A stretch of DNA of 48,434 nucleotides. It comes from Bacillota bacterium (GTDB taxonomy: Bacteria; Bacillota; Sulfobacillia; JAJZYS01; JAJYTV01). Position 1 is the stretch's first letter; each line of letters opens with the position of its first letter. The notes under the pieces are model-generated. The model ran no database searches and was not told the DNA's origin. It saw only the letters and a list, made by a program, of their open reading frames with translations. The position numbers and the translations under genes were made by a program. Below are positions 7,688 through 15,552 of this stretch, piece after piece. The DNA lies in the NCBI GenBank assembly GCA_021793315.1, contig JAJYSZ010000014.1:1-48434 (forward strand), read 5' to 3'.

Positions 7688-10162
7688 TCACACTCCCACG
7701 GGTTCGACTTGGCAGAGGCAGTCGTAATACGCCGCATTCGAGCGGAAGTTCGGAATGACCGATTGGGCGGGGTTCGCGATCTGGTGCGTCAGGTTGTTCG
7801 GGTGTCCCTCGATGTACTGCTTGACGCGGATCGTGTCCCAACCGCCCTGGTAGCAGTTGACGACGCCGGGCTTGATCCCTTCGGTGTGGCGGGCGCGCAC
7901 CTTCATCTCGCCGCGGTCATTGAAGACCCGCACCACCGCGCCGTCCGCGATGCCGCGCGCCTTGGCGTCCCTCGGGTTGATCTCCAGGAAGCCCTGGCCC
8001 TGATTGTTGATCTCGTCGAGCCAGGGCAGGTGCGTGTACTGCGAGTGGGTGCGAAAGCGCGTGTGCGTCGACAGGAAGACGAGCGGGTACTTCTTGTAGA
8101 GCGGGTTCGAAGGCGTGGCCTCGATCGGCTCCTTGTAGCCGCAGAGCTCCTGGTCGTACGGCACCAGCATCTCGACGTAGAACTCGATGCGGCCGGACTT
8201 CGTCGGGAACTGCTTGTTGAAGAAGGGCACGTAAGGCACGGTTGCGGTGTTGAGGTGCGGCGCACCTTTCCTGAGCTGGTCCCAGGTGAGGCCGGCCACC
8301 GTCGCGTCGGCGTCCTTCTGGCCGATGCGCAGGATCTGGCTGATGTACTCGTCCGGCGTCTTGTCGAAGTACTTGCCGTAGCCCATCTTGCGCGCGACCA
8401 TCGTGAACTGGTCGAGGTCGGACTTCGACTCCCAGAGCGGCTCGATCACCTTTGGCATGTACTGGAGGTAGTAGTTGCCGCTGCCGAGGAGGTCCGTCTT
8501 CTCGAGGTAGGTGCAACTCGGCAGCACGATGTCTGCCAGGTCGGCCGTAGCCGACATGACGTAGTCCGAGACGACGAGAAAGTCGAGCGATTCGAGTGCC
8601 TTGCGCACCTTGTTCTTGTCGGACATCTGCTGGGCATAGTTGTCCACGACGAACCAGGCGGCCCGCACCGGATAGGGGTCGGCCTTGAGCATGGCGTCTG
8701 AGGCCTGCATCGGCGGCAGGTAGGTGTAGCTCTTGCCGTCCGGGAAGAGCCAGTCGCCCAGATCGTAGGCGGTCGTGAGAAGCGCACCGCTGTACGTGGT
8801 GACGCCGCCGCCATGCACGCCGATGTTCCCGGTCAGCGCGGCCATCGTGAGCATGGCCTGATAGGTCAGGTCGCCGCGGTACCAGTGAGAAAGACCGAAG
8901 CCGCACTTGATCGCGGCGGGGTTGGCCTGAGCGTACATCTCGGCGAGTTGGGTGACCTGTTCCGGCTTGACGTCGGTGATCTTGGCGACGTACTCGGGCG
9001 TGTACGGCTCCATGGCGTCCCTGAGCGCCTGCAGCGCGGTGCGCACGTGCATCTTGCCGACCGTCGCGGTGGCGTAGAGCCGAGCCTGCTTGAGGGTCGG
9101 GTCCGTCACCGCCTTCAGGCTCCCGTCCTTGTCCATGACCATGTAGGCGTCGGAGGCCCCTGGCGTCACGTCCTTCTCCTTGAGGAAGAGCTTCGTGTCC
9201 TCGCGCACCAGGAACGGCGCGACGCTGTAGGCCCGCAGGTACTCCTCGTTGATCATGTTCCGCTGCAGGATGTGGCGGATCATGCCGTCCACGAGCGCCG
9301 GGTCCGAGCCAGGCCGGATCGGCACCCAAATGTCGGCTGAGGCTGAGGTGGGCGTGTAGCGCGGGTCGAGCACGACGAGCTTGGTGCCGTTCTTGCGGGC
9401 CGCCATGATCGTGCGCCAGTCCGGGATCGAGGTCTCGGCCAGGTTGTTGGCCCAGAGGAAGATGACCTTGGAGTTCATGAAGTCCGTGAATTCGTGCCCG
9501 TCCAAAAAGCCGCCGCCGTTGGCCGGGTTCGCCGGGTCGACCAGGACGTAGTTGAAGCCGGCCGGCGTCGCCGAATCTCCCTCGTTGTCGCCCTCAAAGT
9601 CGCCGCCCGAGGCGCCGATGACGCTCGCAAAGCGGTAGCCCGCGCCGATCACGCCTTCGAGCAGGCTGAGCGACCCCGTGTAGGGCGGGATCCAGATCGC
9701 TGTCTTGCCGTACTTCTGCTGGATTTCCTGGAACCGCTGCGCGATGGTCGAGGTCGCTTCCGCCCACGTGATGCGCTGCCAGCGGCCCGAACCGCGGGGT
9801 CCCAACCGCTTGTAGGGGTAACGGATGCGGTCAGGGCTATAGGTGTTCTGGATCTGCGAGATGCCGCGCAGGCAGATGCGCGCGTGATAGTCCGGCGCCT
9901 GCGCTCCCGATACGGTCTTGTCGTCCCAGGGGGCGCCTTCGATCAGGCGCACGCGCCCGTCCCGCACGTGGACGAGATGCCCGCATGAGCCATCGCAGTT
10001 GTTCGAGTGGCCGGTGCGGAACGTCTGGTCCCTGCTTCCCTTCGGCTTGGCCTTGCCTGCGGCCGCGGCCTCCAGCAGGCGGAAGCTCGGGGTGCTTAGT
10101 GCGGCAAGGCCGACGCCGCCCGCGACCCCCTTGAGGAGCGTGCGCCGACGGATCTTCGGCAT
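7688..10162 (-). CDS. Tat-exported molybdopterin oxidoreductase, catalytic subunit (DMSO reductase family)
   Basis: The protein has 824 aa. RRRTLLK at residues 5-11 is a twin-arginine leader. The FeS motif is H52-x3-C56-x3-C60-x36-C97; His as first ligand is the pattern of type II enzymes such as NarG. D192 in DNEGD aligns with the D-x3-D stretch that holds the molybdenum-ligating Asp of NarG, and NSKVIFLWANN follows as in NarG. DPRYT and PIRPGSDPALVDG are cofactor-binding motifs. The ATG start has GGGAGG upstream. It is first in a five-gene operon. The accessory subunits look like DmsB and NrfD rather than NarH and NarI. Substrate is unknown: nitrate, chlorate, selenate, sulfur oxyanions, arsenate and DMSO cannot be separated. 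It is not a selenocysteine formate dehydrogenase; there is no in-frame TGA. Confidence 0.88.
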   Translation of the reverse strand: MPKIRRRTLLKGVAGGVGLAALSTPSFRLLEAAAAGKAKPKGSRDQTFRTGHSNNCDGSCGHLVHVRDGRVRLIEGAPWDDKTVSGAQAPDYHARICLRGISQIQNTYSPDRIRYPYKRLGPRGSGRWQRITWAEATSTIAQRFQEIQQKYGKTAIWIPPYTGSLSLLEGVIGAGYRFASVIGASGGDFEGDNEGDSATPAGFNYVLVDPANPANGGGFLDGHEFTDFMNSKVIFLWANNLAETSIPDWRTIMAARKNGTKLVVLDPRYTPTSASADIWVPIRPGSDPALVDGMIRHILQRNMINEEYLRAYSVAPFLVREDTKLFLKEKDVTPGASDAYMVMDKDGSLKAVTDPTLKQARLYATATVGKMHVRTALQALRDAMEPYTPEYVAKITDVKPEQVTQLAEMYAQANPAAIKCGFGLSHWYRGDLTYQAMLTMAALTGNIGVHGGGVTTYSGALLTTAYDLGDWLFPDGKSYTYLPPMQASDAMLKADPYPVRAAWFVVDNYAQQMSDKNKVRKALESLDFLVVSDYVMSATADLADIVLPSCTYLEKTDLLGSGNYYLQYMPKVIEPLWESKSDLDQFTMVARKMGYGKYFDKTPDEYISQILRIGQKDADATVAGLTWDQLRKGAPHLNTATVPYVPFFNKQFPTKSGRIEFYVEMLVPYDQELCGYKEPIEATPSNPLYKKYPLVFLSTHTRFRTHSQYTHLPWLDEINNQGQGFLEINPRDAKARGIADGAVVRVFNDRGEMKVRARHTEGIKPGVVNCYQGGWDTIRVKQYIEGHPNNLTHQIANPAQSVIPNFRSNAAYYDCLCQVEPVGV

Positions 10163-10451
10163 GTTGAGCCACCTCCCGACATGTCTACGGCCTACATTGT
10201 TTCAGAGGCGGCACAGTCCCTCATCTGGCGTTGGCTCCTGCTTCGTTGTCCGAAAGCGGACGGGCGCAGTCTGATCGAACATGGATTCTGTAAGCCCAGG
10301 CTGCAACTGATGGCCGCTCGCTGCCATCCCTACATCGTCGGATGGTCCAGCCTTACGTGCCGCGCCCCACCCTTACGGACGGCTGTCTTCCCAATCCCCT
10401 CTGCTAGACTGAGCGTGTCGGAGAAGCCCCCGACGCAAGGGAGGCGTTATC

Positions 10452-10646
10452 TTGGATCTGCTAACACCGGTGCACTTGGCCATCATTTTGGTGATCGCTC
10501 TGCTCCTTTTCGGGCCAAAGCGCCTGCCCGAGATCGGTGCCGGCATCGGCAAAACGATCAAGGAATTCCGCAAGTCCATGAACGAGGTCCAGCACGACCT
10601 CGCCGTGGAGGCGAAGCAGGATCCGCCCAGCGAGAACAAGGCCTGA
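10452..10646 (+). CDS. tatA: Twin-arginine translocase subunit TatA
   Basis: The protein has 64 aa with a short periplasmic N-terminus, one membrane helix (residues 7-19), the hinge FGPKRLPEIG and an amphipathic helix, then a charged tail. This is the standard TatA/E form. TTG start with GGGAGG seven bases upstream. It is divergent from the Tat-dependent molybdoenzyme operon, which explains its position. No tatC is seen in the window. Confidence 0.92.
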   Translation: MDLLTPVHLAIILVIALLLFGPKRLPEIGAGIGKTIKEFRKSMNEVQHDLAVEAKQDPPSENKA

Positions 10647-10660
10647 GCAGGATAACCAAG

Positions 10661-10684
10661 AAGCCGCAGCTCGAGCTGCGGCTT
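10661..10684. terminator. Bidirectional terminator between tatA and the luxR-type gene
   Basis: A perfect 24-base palindrome (AAGCCGCAGC, TCGA loop, GCTGCGGCTT) between two convergent genes. T tract short (TTCGT). Confidence 0.75.
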
Positions 10685-10692
10685 CGTCATGT

Positions 10693-11319
10693 TCAAGAGC
10701 GGGGGTCGCCGCCCTGTCTCATCCACCATGCGGCCACGGCGCTGCGCGTCGGGGCACTAAGCTTTTGCAGAAGGGTCGAGATGATGGTGACCACGGTGCG
10801 CTCGGAAAGACCTGTCTCCATGGCGATCTCGCGGTTCGTGCAGCCCCGGGCGACGCACCCGGCCACTTTTGCCTCAACCTCCGTAAGCCGCGGCATCGTC
10901 GTCGCCTGGTTCCCGTGCATCTGCTCGGAGACCGCCGCGGCCACCCGAGGATCGACGAGGCAGCCACCCTCGTGCACGAACCCTACGGCTGCGCGCAGGT
11001 CCACTGCGCCGACGTCGTCGTAGAGACAGGCGGCGGCGCCGGCCCGCAAAGCCCGCAAGCCAGAGCCTGGCTCAGCCCCTTCGCGCATCAGGGCGAGCGT
11101 TGGCAACCGCCGCAGATCGGGCAGCTCTTCCCACTTGATAGGTGGCCAGCTCGTCACGAGCACATCGCAGCGCGCGAGCCTGGCGTCTTGCGCGGCCGCG
11201 GCGTGGTCTGAGGCTTCGCCGACAACCACGAAGGACCGACCGTCTTCCAGCGCCTCGCGCAGGCCAGACCGCCAGATAGAGCGCGCATCCACGAGGTAGA
11301 CGCCGACAGGTCCACTCAT
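10693..11319 (-). CDS. LuxR-family regulator with degenerate receiver domain
   Basis: The protein has 208 aa. Residues 1-120 resemble a response-regulator receiver (VYLVDARSIWRSGLREAL), but the strand that normally ends in the phosphorylated Asp reads CDVLVTSWPP, with no Asp at that place. Residues 145-205 are a LuxR-type helix-turn-helix (CTNREIAMETGLSERTV). It therefore probably does not respond to a phosphorylating kinase. No histidine kinase gene is adjacent. ATG start with GGAGAG upstream. It lies between tatA and moaA, so control of the molybdoenzyme region is likely but unproven. Confidence 0.82.
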   Translation of the reverse strand: MSGPVGVYLVDARSIWRSGLREALEDGRSFVVVGEASDHAAAAQDARLARCDVLVTSWPPIKWEELPDLRRLPTLALMREGAEPGSGLRALRAGAAACLYDDVGAVDLRAAVGFVHEGGCLVDPRVAAAVSEQMHGNQATTMPRLTEVEAKVAGCVARGCTNREIAMETGLSERTVVTIISTLLQKLSAPTRSAVAAWWMRQGGDPRS

Positions 11320-11341
11320 GCCGTCACTCTCCAGATGTCTG

Positions 11342-11391
11342 CGCCGTCATGCTAGTCGCGCGCTGGAGCCGAAAAGGTGATGCACGTCACA
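11342..11391 (-). promoter_or_regulatory. CRP/FNR-like operator and -10 element ahead of the luxR-type gene
   Basis: GGTGA-TGCACG-TCACA at 11376-11391 differs by one base from the CRP-type consensus TGTGA-N6-TCACA. On the minus strand a -10-like TAGCAT lies at 11354-11349, with a predicted start near 11342. The operator centre is then about 41.5 bases upstream, the class II activator position. Both the site and the spacing are read by eye. Confidence 0.45.
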
Positions 11392-11440
11392 TTCCCGCGG
11401 GGTTTTTTGTACTTTACGGACAGATTTTTCGCAGGGAAGT

Positions 11441-12484
11441 CTAGCCGCCGATGTGGAACATCTCGACCTTCTCGCCGCTGCCGCGGGCGCGCAGGAGGCC
11501 TCTCAGTTCGGAGTAGCGGTCTTCGCGGGTGCCCCAGACCTTTTGCAGCGTGGCGAGGATCTCGTCGTCGCCTGCCCCGCCACGCAGGAGGGCCCGCAGG
11601 TCCTTGCCGGTCGTGCCGAAGAGGCAGGTATAGAGGGCGCCTTCGGGCGAGAGCCTGGCGCGGGTGCAGGTGCGGCAGAAGGGCTGCGAGACGGAGGAGA
11701 TGAAGCCGACCTCGCCTGCTCCGTCCCGGTAGGCGTAGCGTGACGCCACCTCGCCGTAGCGGCTCGGCTCGAGGGGGTCGAGCGGCCAGCGTTCGCCGAT
11801 GCGGGCGATGATCTCGCGCGACGGCACGACGTCCTCCGGCTGCCAGCCGTTCATGTTGCCGACGTCCATGTACTCGATGAAGCGCAGCACGTGCGGCGTG
11901 TGGCGGAAGTGCTCCGCCATCGCCAGGATGTCGTCGTCGTTCAGGCCGCGCCGCACCACCATGTTGAGCTTGACGGGCAGCCCCTCGGCGGCGGCGTGCT
12001 CGATCGCGGCCAGCACCTTCGCGACGGGGAAGCCGACGTCGTTCATGGCCCGGTAGGTCTCGTCGCGCAGCGAATCCAGGCTGACGGTGATGCGCCGCAG
12101 GCCCGCGTTCTTCAGTGTCTTCGCCTTGGCCGCCGTCAGAAGCGACCCGTTCGTCGTGAGGGCGATGTCCTCGATGCCGGGCACCGCCGCCAGCTGCTCG
12201 ATCAGATCCTCGATGTGCGGGCGCAGGAGTGGCTCGCCGCCTGTAAGGCGGAGCTTGCCGACACCGAGCTGCGCGAAGAGACGCACCAATCGCTCGATCT
12301 CGGCGAAGCTCAGGAGCCCCGCGTGGTCGACAAAATGGTAGCGCGTGCCGAACACGGCCTTCGGCATGCAGTAGACGCAGCGGAAATTGCAGTGGTCCGT
12401 CAGGGAAATGCGCAGATCCCGAAGCGGCCGCTGCAGCATATCCAAAACTTGCGGCGCCTTTGGCCGCAGGTCATGTTTCGACAA
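11441..12484 (-). CDS. moaA: GTP 3',8-cyclase MoaA (molybdenum cofactor step 1)
   Basis: The protein has 347 aa. It is a radical SAM enzyme with CNFRCVYC near the N-terminus and a second cluster-binding group (CRTCTRARLSPEG...YTCLF) near the C-terminus, and a GG-like end (HIGG). It converts GTP to 3',8-cyclo-GTP, the first step toward molybdopterin. The TTG at 12484 has AGGAG eight bases upstream; longer upstream frames lack conserved sequence. It serves the molybdoenzyme encoded nearby. Confidence 0.92.
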   Translation of the reverse strand: MSKHDLRPKAPQVLDMLQRPLRDLRISLTDHCNFRCVYCMPKAVFGTRYHFVDHAGLLSFAEIERLVRLFAQLGVGKLRLTGGEPLLRPHIEDLIEQLAAVPGIEDIALTTNGSLLTAAKAKTLKNAGLRRITVSLDSLRDETYRAMNDVGFPVAKVLAAIEHAAAEGLPVKLNMVVRRGLNDDDILAMAEHFRHTPHVLRFIEYMDVGNMNGWQPEDVVPSREIIARIGERWPLDPLEPSRYGEVASRYAYRDGAGEVGFISSVSQPFCRTCTRARLSPEGALYTCLFGTTGKDLRALLRGGAGDDEILATLQKVWGTREDRYSELRGLLRARGSGEKVEMFHIGG

Positions 12485-12593
12485 AACGCTCACTCCTGAC
12501 CGCACCATACCTCTTTTGCGCGCAGGCGGCCAGTCCATTGGACCCAGTTGACGCAGACACCCAAACGGAGCCTCCACAGGGGCAAAGAAGGCC

Positions 12594-13268
12594 TTAGCCG
12601 GCGCCGCCAGGGTCTTTGTCCGCAGACTTGACCTCGCCGTGCCAGGCGACCACGCCGTCGGGAGAGATCTCACGCTTCCAAACGGGCACCCGCCGCTTGA
12701 TCTCCTCGATCACCTCGCGGCATGCGGCGAAAGCCTCCGCGCGGTGGGCGGCCGCGGCGGCGATCCCAACCGACACCTCCTCGAGCTGCAGGGTGCCTGT
12801 GCGGTGGTAGACGGCGATGCGGCAGCCATGGCGGCGCTCCGCCGCGTCTGCGATCGCGGCGAGCTCGCGCTCGGCCATGGGGGCGTACGCCTCGTAGTAC
12901 AGGGCGGCGGTTGGGCGGCCCTCGAATTCGTTACGCACGGTACCGAGAAAGATGGCGATGGCACCCTTGTCCGGGGCGGACACGGCGGCGACGAGCCGAC
13001 CGAGATCCACGGGATCTGGACCGACCAAAGGCGCCCCGCCCGAGACTGGCGGAATGACGGCCACCTCGTCTCCGTCCCTGAGCTCGTCCCCGGGATTCGC
13101 GTAATCGGCGTTGCGCGCCAGCTGAAACTGGGGCACCGCTTGCCCCAACCTAGCGTGCAGCACTGCCCGCAGGTCGCGGACCAGCGTGCCCGGCTCGACT
13201 TCTATGAATTCTTGCGCCGTGCCGCGTACGGAGCGCGCGTGGGCGAAATAGAGCAGCTTGATCCGCAA
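12594..13268 (-). CDS. MoaD-MoaE fusion, molybdopterin synthase
   Basis: The protein has 224 aa. Residues 1-78 are MoaD-like (ubiquitin fold) and reach the expected Gly-Gly at 77-78. The rest is MoaE: FLGTVRN, YYEAY, HRTGTLQLEE and RVPVWKRE are present. MoaD normally needs a free C-terminal Gly-Gly to be thiocarboxylated, and here it is inside a longer chain. In mycobacterial MoaX a comparable fusion is cleaved after the Gly pair; the same may happen here. TTG start with GGAGG upstream. Confidence 0.92.
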   Translation of the reverse strand: MRIKLLYFAHARSVRGTAQEFIEVEPGTLVRDLRAVLHARLGQAVPQFQLARNADYANPGDELRDGDEVAVIPPVSGGAPLVGPDPVDLGRLVAAVSAPDKGAIAIFLGTVRNEFEGRPTAALYYEAYAPMAERELAAIADAAERRHGCRIAVYHRTGTLQLEEVSVGIAAAAAHRAEAFAACREVIEEIKRRVPVWKREISPDGVVAWHGEVKSADKDPGGAG

Positions 13269-13336
13269 GCGCTTTGAACCTCCAGGACGCTAGTCTTTGG
13301 CTCCAGCATAGCCGCCGCGGGGCAGCGCGTCACGCA

Positions 13337-14092
13337 TTAGGCGCCCGCCGGACCGAGCACGTAGACGTCGAGGGTCTTGATGCCGAAGCTGGCCGTCTGC
13401 TGGACGGTACGGTCGAAATAGAGGTCGATGCGGTCGCCGACGATGGCGGACCCCGTGTCGGCCGCCAGGGCAGGGCCATACCCATCGACATAGAGGCGGG
13501 TGCCGAGCGCAATCACGCTCGGGTCGACCGCGACCATCCCGCGCACGAGAGGCATGCCGTTCCAAGCCGCGGTGGGGCCCCAGGGCCCGTTCTGCGCGTA
13601 GCTCGCATTGTAGGCCGTCGCGACGAGGCGAACCCGGCGCATGTAGCGATAGGTCAGGCCGCCGCGCACGAGATAGTGCACGGGGATGGTGCCCACGCCC
13701 ACCTCAGCCGGCTGCGGTGTGCGCTTCAGCGTCTGGCCGGGGGGAAGGCGGCGCAGCAGGCGGTCGGCTCCGATGCGCGCCGGCGTGCTCTTGACGAGCA
13801 GCCCGGCGCGTCCGGGGCTGAGGACGCGCCGCTGGTCTCGGTAGAGCAGGGGATCCGCGTGGGTCCGCTCGCCGGCCCCGAGCCACACGTAGCGCTGCCC
13901 CGCGACGATGGTTCCTGGGCGGGCGGGCTTGGCCGGACCGGCCGAAGCGAGACGGAGCTGACGCCAAGCGGCCTCCTGTGCCGTTGCGGGCGGCCTGGCC
14001 AGCAGGGCGGGCAGGGCCAGCACCCCGATCGCGGGAAGCACCAGCAGCCGCGGCCAGATGCCCAGGTGCCATCCGATCTCTTGACGTGCCAC
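13337..14092 (-). CDS. 3D-domain (YocH/RlpA-like) envelope protein
   Basis: The protein has 251 aa. One hydrophobic segment near residues 12-33 acts as signal or anchor. The C-terminal 100 residues are a 3D domain: VDPSVIALGTRLYVDGYG, ADTGSAIVGDRIDLYFD, with the three conserved Asp residues. Family members are secreted proteins linked to peptidoglycan hydrolysis or to spore cortex and germination. GTG start at 14092 with GGGAGG seven bases upstream. Confidence 0.85.
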   Translation of the reverse strand: MARQEIGWHLGIWPRLLVLPAIGVLALPALLARPPATAQEAAWRQLRLASAGPAKPARPGTIVAGQRYVWLGAGERTHADPLLYRDQRRVLSPGRAGLLVKSTPARIGADRLLRRLPPGQTLKRTPQPAEVGVGTIPVHYLVRGGLTYRYMRRVRLVATAYNASYAQNGPWGPTAAWNGMPLVRGMVAVDPSVIALGTRLYVDGYGPALAADTGSAIVGDRIDLYFDRTVQQTASFGIKTLDVYVLGPAGA

Positions 14093-14295
14093 CGCGAGAC
14101 CTCCCGCACTTTTTGCGGTTAGTCTTCGCCTGCTGTTCCGGCCGGATGCCGAGCGCCCACGGACGCGCGCGGGCCGCTTCAGCGGCCGTGGCGAAGGGAT
14201 CCGCCGTCGTGGCCAGCGGGGGGAGGATGCTACGGCGGACCCGCCTTGTCCTCCGCCCAACGCCTGCTTGACAGACGCCCCCGACAGACCCTGGC

Positions 14296-14324
14296 TTGGT
14301 TTCCTGAGTGCGGGCAATTATAGT
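14296..14324 (+). promoter_or_regulatory. Putative sigma-A promoter of the glycosyltransferase-MFS-deacetylase genes
   Basis: TTGGTT (14296-14301) and TATAGT (14319-14324) with a 17-base spacer. The start codon chosen for the glycosyltransferase lies about 80 bases downstream. Confidence 0.45.
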
Positions 14325-14403
14325 ATCCTTGGCCGGGCCGGACGAACGCCGACCTCGGTCGAGCCTCTTGTCTCTGGTCCGCAACTGTCCCAGCCACTTG
14401 GAG

Positions 14404-15552
14404 GTGGACGCCGCGCGCCCGTCCGAAGGGTCCGCCAATGGCGTGCTGCTTCTCTCAGCGATGTACGGAGAAGGACATCGTCGTGCCGCGCAGGCGGTGG
14501 CTCTTGCCCTCGATGCGCTTGAACCTCCGCTCGACCATTGGGAAGAGGACTATTTCGATTTTGTCGACCGACGCCTCAACCGCTTGATCGCAAGGACGTA
14601 CGTTCTGAGCGTGCGCCATGCGCCGATCGCATGGCACGCCTTCTATAGCGGTACGTCGCAGATCGCGCCGGACTCGCCGATCCAGCGCTTCCTCAACAGC
14701 CTGGGTCGCCATCGCCTGCTCGAGCATCTCGTGACCCGACAGCCGCGCGTCGTCCTTAATACGTTCCCGACACCGGCCGGCGTCATCTCCACCTTGAAGG
14801 AGCGCAGCAGGGTCGGGCTGCCGAACCTTGTGGTGGTGACCGACTACACGGTGCACTCGCAGTGGGTGCATGACCACGTCGATCGGTACTACGTGGGCTC
14901 GGACGCCGTGCGCGACGGGCTCCTGCAGCGCGGGGTGCCGCCGTCGCGCGTCCTGGCGACCGGCATCCCCGTGCACCAGCGCTTTGTCAACCCGCCGTCG
15001 CGCGAAGAGGCGCTGCAGCACCTCGGTCTTGACGACCGGCCCACGGTTCTGGCCATGGCCGGTGCCTATGGCATGATCGGCGGCTTTCCGCGCATCGTGG
15101 AGGAACTGATGGGGGAGGACCTCGACTGCCAGATCCTCGCCGTGGCCGGTCGCGACCCGCAGCTCCGCGAAGCGATGTCCCAGATCCCTGCGAAGGGACG
15201 GACCAGACTCGTCACGTTCGGCTTCGTCCAGGAGATGGAGTACCTCTACGCCGCCTGCGACTTCGTGTTCGGCAAGGCGGGCGGCCTCACGGTGACGGAA
15301 GCCCTGCAGTGCCATCGGCCGATGCTCGTCTACCGCCCCATCCCTGGTCAGGAGCAGGTCAACGCGAAGTACATCGAAAGCGCAGGCGCCGGCATCTGGG
15401 TGCGCGCGCCGGAGGATCTCCTCGGCTCGTTCAGGCGCATGTGCGAGGACCAGCACCTGCGGAGCCAGCAGGCGGATGCGGCGCGGCGCATCGCCAGACC
15501 CAACGCGGCGGCCGACATCGCAAAGGACGTGGCGTATTGGCACGGCCGCTGA
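14404..15552 (+). CDS. MurG/UgtP-like glycosyltransferase (diacylglycerol glucosyltransferase-like)
   Basis: About 382 aa. The N-terminal part begins LLLSAMYGEGHRRAA, the MGDG-synthase-type motif, and the C-terminal part has GKAGGLTVTEAL and RPIPGQEQVNA, typical of GT28 enzymes that use UDP-sugars. UgtP-like enzymes make glucosyl-diacylglycerol. The start is uncertain: GTG 14404 lies directly at a GGAGGT sequence; GTG 14443 is an alternative. The 3' end overlaps the MFS gene by 16 bases. Confidence 0.82.
   Translation: MDAARPSEGSANGVLLLSAMYGEGHRRAAQAVALALDALEPPLDHWEEDYFDFVDRRLNRLIARTYVLSVRHAPIAWHAFYSGTSQIAPDSPIQRFLNSLGRHRLLEHLVTRQPRVVLNTFPTPAGVISTLKERSRVGLPNLVVVTDYTVHSQWVHDHVDRYYVGSDAVRDGLLQRGVPPSRVLATGIPVHQRFVNPPSREEALQHLGLDDRPTVLAMAGAYGMIGGFPRIVEELMGEDLDCQILAVAGRDPQLREAMSQIPAKGRTRLVTFGFVQEMEYLYAACDFVFGKAGGLTVTEALQCHRPMLVYRPIPGQEQVNAKYIESAGAGIWVRAPEDLLGSFRRMCEDQHLRSQQADAARRIARPNAAADIAKDVAYWHGR

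Noticed and set aside
5485-8701. Long plus-strand frames opposite the molybdoenzyme operon
   Set aside because: Low-complexity products without motifs; the minus-strand genes on the same DNA have intact cofactor and cluster motifs.
7688-10162. Formate dehydrogenase with selenocysteine
   Set aside because: selA and selD are in the window, which made this attractive, but the gene has no in-frame TGA and its FeS and ligand regions look like type II enzymes.
2260-10162. Calling the molybdoenzyme a nitrate reductase because of the NarK-like neighbour
   Set aside because: The transporter is on the other strand with its own terminator, and partner subunits are not NarH/NarI-like; the neighbourhood alone is not enough.
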